The position numbers and the translations under genes are program-made. 64,000 nucleotides of DNA from Alentia gelatinosa. Taxonomy: Eukaryota; Annelida; Polychaeta; Phyllodocida; Polynoidae. A model generated the notes under the pieces. That model saw only the letters and a program-made list of their open reading frames with translations. It ran no database searches and was not told the origin of the DNA. Shown here piece after piece: positions 59,100 to 64,000 of this stretch. The first letter of the stretch is position 1. Each line of letters begins with the position of its first letter. The DNA lies in NCBI GenBank assembly GCA_950022655.1, contig OX465580.1:122185016-122249015 (forward strand). Direction: 5' to 3'.

Positions 59100-62000
59100 A
59101 TGGTCCTTTGTTTTATCCCCGGGTGTAACCACCGCAGTCTACGGACGGTATGTAAGTTCCGACGTTTTCCTTGGGACGAAAAAAGGGCAAAGCTTTGGGA
59201 GAAGCTCTGCAGGTAAGTTACAACTTATGTTTCTAATTGGCCCAGTGAAAAAAAATCTTAACTTGATATTCATGTCAGACATGGCGGCCAACTTCACTAT
59301 TGAGCAAGTGACTGTCCCTTTACCTGTTGCCTGAGGCTCTGGGTATAATTAATTTAGTTTTCTTCACAGAGGTACACCCCTATTGGTTCATTGGATCATG
59401 TTATCCTTTTCTCACATTTTCATAGACTTCTTTGGACAGTCACTATGGGTAAAGTAGTGACTTGAACATGTGGACATTTTTTCTCCTTTCTGGACTCCAG
59501 TATATTTTTAATCAATGTTCAGTGACACATGAAAATGACTTATGTGTCTAAATCACAAATAATAGGTGACCCAAACTGCAATTTAATGTCTTCATTTATT
59601 TGAGATTAAAATTCCTCTAATGGTTATATTTTCCAGGAGAGATGACCGAAAACCCACCATCAACGATAGGGTCTGTAGTTGTCATTTTGCGGAGGGGAAA
59701 GATCATCCCACCATTTTCCCCTGGCACAAGGATGACTACCAGCCACAGGATCCTATACAACTTGAAAAGGCCATTAAAAGGTAAAGCAGGTGGAGTATTC
59801 ATGCAGGTCTCTGGACCCCGCCCACAGTGGTGCATGATTCTTACAAAAACTGATTATCGGTTGGTCCAAAACATGTGTGTATGGTCAAAAATCACAAGAT
59901 AGCAGCAGATGGACTATATTTTGAATTTCTGAAAATCCTTTCAGGGGAATAGTTTGAATAGTTTTGCAAATACTCTCTTGCAACATGCAGCCAGAATATG
60001 TTATGATATAAACAAAATTTTTGGCCATTTGTTGTGCTGCTTCAGAAGGAAATACACAGAATGGAATAGTAAGTTTTACAGGAAATCCCTCTGCTGAAGC
60101 TGTTTATGATAGATTGTGTTCCCAATTTTACACACAAGTCTTCTAATATGTAAACCTTATGATAACTTGGTAAGTAAAATTAATGATCCTCTTAGATCTG
60201 CTGTCATTTTGTTATTTTCGACCATGTGAGTTGACTTATTTGTATTTGATTGTCTGTAGACCTCATTACTTATTACTTATGTGCCGGTCTCAACCTAGTG
60301 GCTTATGTAACTAGTTTCTCTTGGTTTTTAATATAACAGGTAGATGTCTTTCTTTTTAGAGGTTTTAGATCAATTCAGAACACCACTCGTATAAGCATAC
60401 TTTTAACTTAGAACAGTCTAGGGTTTTCCTCTCAAAACTAAGCATTGTACAGGGATGCCATTTTTTTATGAATTTCCAGTTTTCCGGGTTTTGCTAGAAG
60501 TAAAAAAATGTTCTGTGTGATTGAAATTGAAGCTGGGTGGTGGGAGTCCGGACACCCATTCCCGGCATTGGGTGCCCCGCACCGCCTGCGGGTAGTCCAA
60601 AGCTGGCTGCTACCGCTCCACAGGCGGCCACTACCGCTCCCTGTAAGCACCCATCCTCACCCCTGGCGTTGGTCCTGAGGGCCTTGCAGCTTCCGGGAGT
60701 CATTTCATTAAGTTTCATTAAGACTTAAGCAAGTTTGACATGCCACCACGTGGCATCTAAAAATAGAGCTGGTTCAGATTGAGCAGCTGATTTTGACCTG
60801 GATACACTACCAACGTTGTGTCTTATCATGGTCGAAAATCACGAAATTGCAGCAAATAGACTATATTTTGAATATTACGACAAACCGTTTTTGGGGAAGA
60901 GTTTAAATGGTTTCAATGCATCTAGGGCAATGTAGGCAGAGTCTAGGACCATAAATACCACATAACTCCAATATTTATACAAATTATGGCTAAAAAGGTG
61001 AGGGCGTCACGTTAAGACACCGGAAAATCAATTTCCCAAGTATCAGCCCAGTCCCTGGTGGGGGTGTGCACACAGCCTTTAAATATGAGCCAATTTGGGG
61101 GGTTGGGGGGGGTCGTAACGTGACGTTTCTATTTTCATATTAGCCCTGTGCTAAAGCTAATTATGGTAGTTAGCATTCCCAATTTTGCATATGAGTCTTT
61201 TAGTATATAAAGATGATATTTGCCAAAGGAATTTATGATCTTCTCAGATTTGATTTTTTCTGCAGTTGCTGCAATTTCGTTATTTTTGACCTCATGTGAT
61301 TACAAGAACTATGATTTGTATTCTAAACAATTGATATTGGTATGTAGACAAATAAGCTGTGGATATTTCCAGGGTTTTTTTTATAACCTCACTGGCATCC
61401 CTGTATTTATTGAGATATTGAAATTTAAACCAAGAATATTTTTCAGCCATTTCTGTAGTGATACTTAAAATTGCTTACTGTTTGGACAATCAAGGAAGAA
61501 ATATTCTATTTTATCTTTTTCTCCACTAATGGAACAATTAAGGGAATATCCAATTTTTTTCTTGTAAGAAATATATTAGTCAGTATGATACTGTTGACCA
61601 TAGTGGAGAGGGTTTAGTTTGGTTTCTCTTGTTGGATGATCTACATTTATATTGTGTAAAGTGATTGTTTAACAGGCCAGTAAAATCGGCTACTGTTTAT
61701 TATTTTATTTTACATGTTTATTATCCAGTACATTAATTGAATGTGAGCCAAGTGCTTGACTATTTCAATAAACTTGCATTATTGAAAAATCCTGACTTTC
61801 TCTATCTTTTTCTACATATATTGTCATGCAGGGATACCAGTTCTCAGGGAATTTCCTATTCCATGTTTTCTTCACCTTCTAACATGTAAATGCATTCCAG
61901 TGAAATGTAGTGTATATGGGGCCAGCATCCAGATACTCATACCCGTTGGGGGTTACCAGACATCACCCTATGAGCCACAGGACCTTGCTGCATCCAGCAG

Positions 62001-62449
62001 TCTCCCAGGAGACAATTTTTATTCAAAATAAAAATACAAAATGCATTAACATATTTCAATCATATTTTGTGAAATATTTATCAGTGAATTTGATTACTTC
62101 ATTCAGGGCTAAAAGAGAAGCAGACACCCCAGCAACATTAGAACCCAACACCAACATTGAGGACCACAGCTATACCTTTCCACAAAGTGGGGGGGCTTGG
62201 GATGTAGTCCATGAGCGGGAGAAAAAAATTTCATTTCTACAAGATAGGGTCGCAACCTTAGAGAAGCAGGTCAAAGCACTGTCTCTGCAACCAAAACCCA
62301 CAGTGTTTTCAATGAGTGCTATCAAGAATGATGAGAAAAAGGTAGCTAAGCATTACCAGTTGGTAGAGTTGTTTCTATTGGTTTGTTTATGTTACTGGTT
62401 TGCTGCTTTTTATCAGTTAAAAATTATAAATATGGGATTAAAAACCTGA
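59100..62449 (+). CDS. THAP-domain protein, three coding exons (199 aa model)
   Basis: The exons are 59100-59212, 59637-59780 and 62107-62449. Borders are CAG|AGATGG (acceptor), GCAG|GTAAGT, TTCCAG|G, AAAAG|GTAAAG and TTCAG|G, and both junctions split an Arg codon in the same phase. Residues 1-85 form a C2CH zinc finger of the THAP type: C4, C9, C51 and H54, with W33, F55 and the PTIFP motif at 62-66. THAP domains bind DNA in a sequence-specific way. Residues 119-146 form a probable coiled coil. The ATG has G at -3 and +4. The terminal exon reads through a hydrophobic tail (172-190) to a stop, and AATAAA lies at 62477. Alternatively a donor after K164 (AAAAAG|GTAGCT, 62341) leads to an exon beyond this window; the FSMSAIKND stretch resembles the linker that precedes an H-x-FYTGF transposase-like region in some THAP proteins. 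The C-terminus is therefore uncertain. Confidence 0.88.
59881..60224. mobile_element. ATGGTCGAAAAT-type MITE, copy 1 (THAP intron)
   Basis: ATGGTCAAAAATCACAAGAT with AGCAGCAG at the left is complementary to CTGCTGTCATTTTGTTATTT with TCGACCAT at the right. It is about 344 bp, with no coding capacity. A second copy follows at 60828. Confidence 0.72.
60530..60735. repeat. GC-rich dispersed repeat
   Basis: It is strongly GC-rich compared with the AT-rich intron. GACACCCATTCCCGGCATTG and GGGTGCCCCGCACCG align with GAGACCCGTTCCCAGACTC and GGGTGCCCTGCACCGG at about 63010. The class is unknown. Confidence 0.6.
60828..61296. mobile_element. ATGGTCGAAAAT-type MITE, copy 2 with an insert
   Basis: ATGGTCGAAAATCACGAAAT with TGCAGCA on the left is complementary to TGCTGCAATTTCGTTATTTT with TGACCTCAT on the right. 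The copy is longer than copy 1 because 60993-61128 holds extra sequence with ends GGCGTCACGTTAAGAC and GTCGTAACGTGACG, apparently a further insertion. Confidence 0.72.
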
Positions 62450-62596
62450 ATACTCTCAAGACAATACATTCAGGCCAATAAATATATTGTAGTACAGAAT
62501 GACGAGTACACCAGAGAACAGTTAACCGGGGTTTATTCCACCATAAACGGTTTAACTTTTGACACATTTTGCCAAGACCATTTGATTCAACCTACG
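62450..62596. other. 3' flank of the THAP gene
   Basis: Contains the AATAAA at 62477-62482, which would serve as polyadenylation signal if 62107-62449 is the last exon. Confidence 0.55.
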
Positions 62597-62706
62597 ACAC
62601 TGTCTATAGCACACCCGCCATCTTGTGTCGTAGGAAATGCAATAGAATCTTGATCCGATCTCAGACGATCGTATACTTGCGATATCGTGACTAAAAAAAA
62701 GGGCCC
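62597..62706 (+). repeat. Dispersed ~110-bp repeat shared with 41.9 kb
   Basis: TGTCTATAGCACACCCGCCA, ATCTTGTGTCGTAGG, GACGATCGTATAC and CGTGACTAAAAAAAAGGGCC match 41946-42060 in order. Confidence 0.65.
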
Positions 62707-63709
62707 TGCTCCTCTATAATACTGTCCCTCCACCATACTGCCCCTCCACACAAAGCCCCTAAATGACTGCTCCTTGACCGTGCTGCTCCTCAATCATACT
62801 GCCCTTACACCATATTCTTTGTCTACCATACTGCCTCTGAACCGTTCTGCCCCCTCCCTGATACTAAATCATTGACTACTGTAACTATGACTATTACACT
62901 TAAATAGACTATAATAATGTAGTCTATACTGTAATAAGGGTTTGAGATACACAATTATTGATATCTGTTTGGATTTCTACTACACTTGGTAAAAGCAGCC
63001 GACCCTGGAGACCCGTTCCCAGACTCGGGTGCCCTGCACCGGCCATGGGCGGTGCCTTTCTGACCACATCTGGTCTAGAGTACTTCAGTGTGTAAAGATT
63101 CAGTCCTCTAACCCACTACCATAGGCTTCCATAGTATTTCAGGTCCCCAGCAGTTAATATTTGTTAATGAAGGTTGAAGTAACACATAAGTGTTGTGAAG
63201 ACGAGAACCGGGTAGGAACTGACATCAATTTATTAAAGCAACATGGATATATAGGAATTAAAGATAGTCATCAGTAATTAACATATTCATTACTAGCATC
63301 GTGCTAGTTGGTGCCCCGCAGCACCAACACACTGTTGTAAATCTGGTGGAGAGATCACACGAACACACATGTAGGGTTTCAGGTCGGGATTCCCACTGGA
63401 TATATTCTCACTGGATATATTCTCAAAAATGCCTGTTCATATTAAGGCTTGTTGGCCGACCACGTGATGTGCGGGCCGGTTATTCACGTGCAAGAACATG
63501 TGCGTTCTGGTTGGGTGAATGCTAGCGGCCGATCATGTGACATGCGGGCGCGCTCAGTCACATGCAGGAGTGTTTGAAGTTGGCCAAACTACAACAGCTC
63601 CCAACACAAGTTTTTTAAGTATTTAAAAATTTTAAGTTGATAGACTAACTACATTGGCATTGATATTATTTACAACATAATTCCACTAGATCTACAACAT
63701 TAACCCATT
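62707..63709. other. Unassigned sequence with a CTGCCCCTC-type repeat
   Basis: Between 62710 and 62850, words such as CATACTGCC and GCTCCTC recur loosely. GGGTGCCCTGCACCGG (about 63030) belongs to the 60.5-kb repeat. The short direct repeat CTGGATATATTCTCA occurs at 63397 and 63411. No gene is supported. Confidence 0.4.
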
Positions 63710-63713
63710 CAAA

Positions 63714-64000
63714 CCAGGGCTGGCCGGGTGATGCCTCAAGGCATCAACCAGTGCTGGCTGGGTGATGCCTTGAGGCATCATTTGCAAAAAATACGTTTTT
63801 TGGAATAAAATTGAAAATAATGGCTTAGTAAAGATAAAACTTTCAGAGAATGTAGATATAATATCATATTTGATTTTTCTAAGTGAAATGAAAAATAATG
63901 ATAAGTATCACGTGTCATGTCACGTGATCCAAAAACAAAATTTTCACAATAGGCCTATGTACCCGGCCTCTAGCGGCATTCAATGGCACTAGTACCCGGC
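63714..64000. mobile_element. piggyBac-type MITE, left part (runs off the window)
   Basis: TTAA (63710-63713) is followed by CCCATTCAAACCAGGG. The palindromes GATGCCTCAAGGCATC (63730) and GATGCCTTGAGGCATC (63764) are 34 bp apart. Near 63908 an ATCACGTG/CACGTGAT hairpin corresponds to TCACATGA/TCATGTGA in the 34.5-kb copy. The right end is beyond 64000. Confidence 0.78.

Noticed and set aside
1..64000. Bacterial or viral origin of the window
   Set aside because: Spliced exons, LINE and Gypsy remnants, MITEs, microsatellites and low coding density all indicate animal nuclear DNA.

Overview
This window is nuclear DNA of a multicellular animal, most likely a marine invertebrate; I cannot name the phylum. 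It is AT-rich, has no operon structure or long uninterrupted reading frames, has spliced exons with GT-AG borders, and carries (TA)n, (GA)n and poly-G tracts. Much of what can be recognised is transposon-derived: decayed LINE reverse-transcriptase pieces, a Ty3/Gypsy pol remnant, and many small non-autonomous DNA transposons with terminal inverted repeats (TIRs).

Layout. 0-14 kb: a composite hairpin element (321-672), a LINE RT remnant on the minus strand (2400-3210), a nest of CCCCCACCTAC-type MITEs (4573-5310), a LINE C-terminal stub (7551-7664), and three long-TIR MITEs (8584-8893, 9053-9600, 12097-12249). 14-27 kb: a (GA)n tract beside a palindrome, mostly unassigned DNA, and one single plus one tandem pair of a GGCCCGTTTCC MITE. 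27-38 kb: more hairpin elements, one with a LINE 3' end in its loop (32043-32881), a 2.3 kb gene-less TIR element with nuclear-receptor-like half-sites (33423-35750) that itself holds a piggyBac-type MITE, and a Gypsy integrase tail (37262-37772). 38.8-39.1 kb: a GC-rich ORF with a signal peptide. 48-50.1 kb: a second gene-less TIR element carrying eight copies of an 18-bp motif.

The best-supported host-type gene is a THAP-domain gene on the plus strand. It has an NRF1/ETS-type promoter near 56.8 kb, a non-coding first exon, and coding exons at 59100-59212, 59637-59780 and 62107-62449 whose splice phases agree. Its introns contain a third 1.7 kb gene-less TIR element and two copies of another MITE.

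The most unusual signal is shared by several unrelated element families. Short palindromes or motifs match each other inside one element but differ between elements of the same family. It appears in the composite hairpin elements, in the piggyBac-type MITEs (paired palindromes about 34 bp apart), in the CCCCCACCTAC MITEs, and in the 18-bp motif variants of the 48-50 kb element. I know of no named system for this; it is reported as an observation, with mechanism open.
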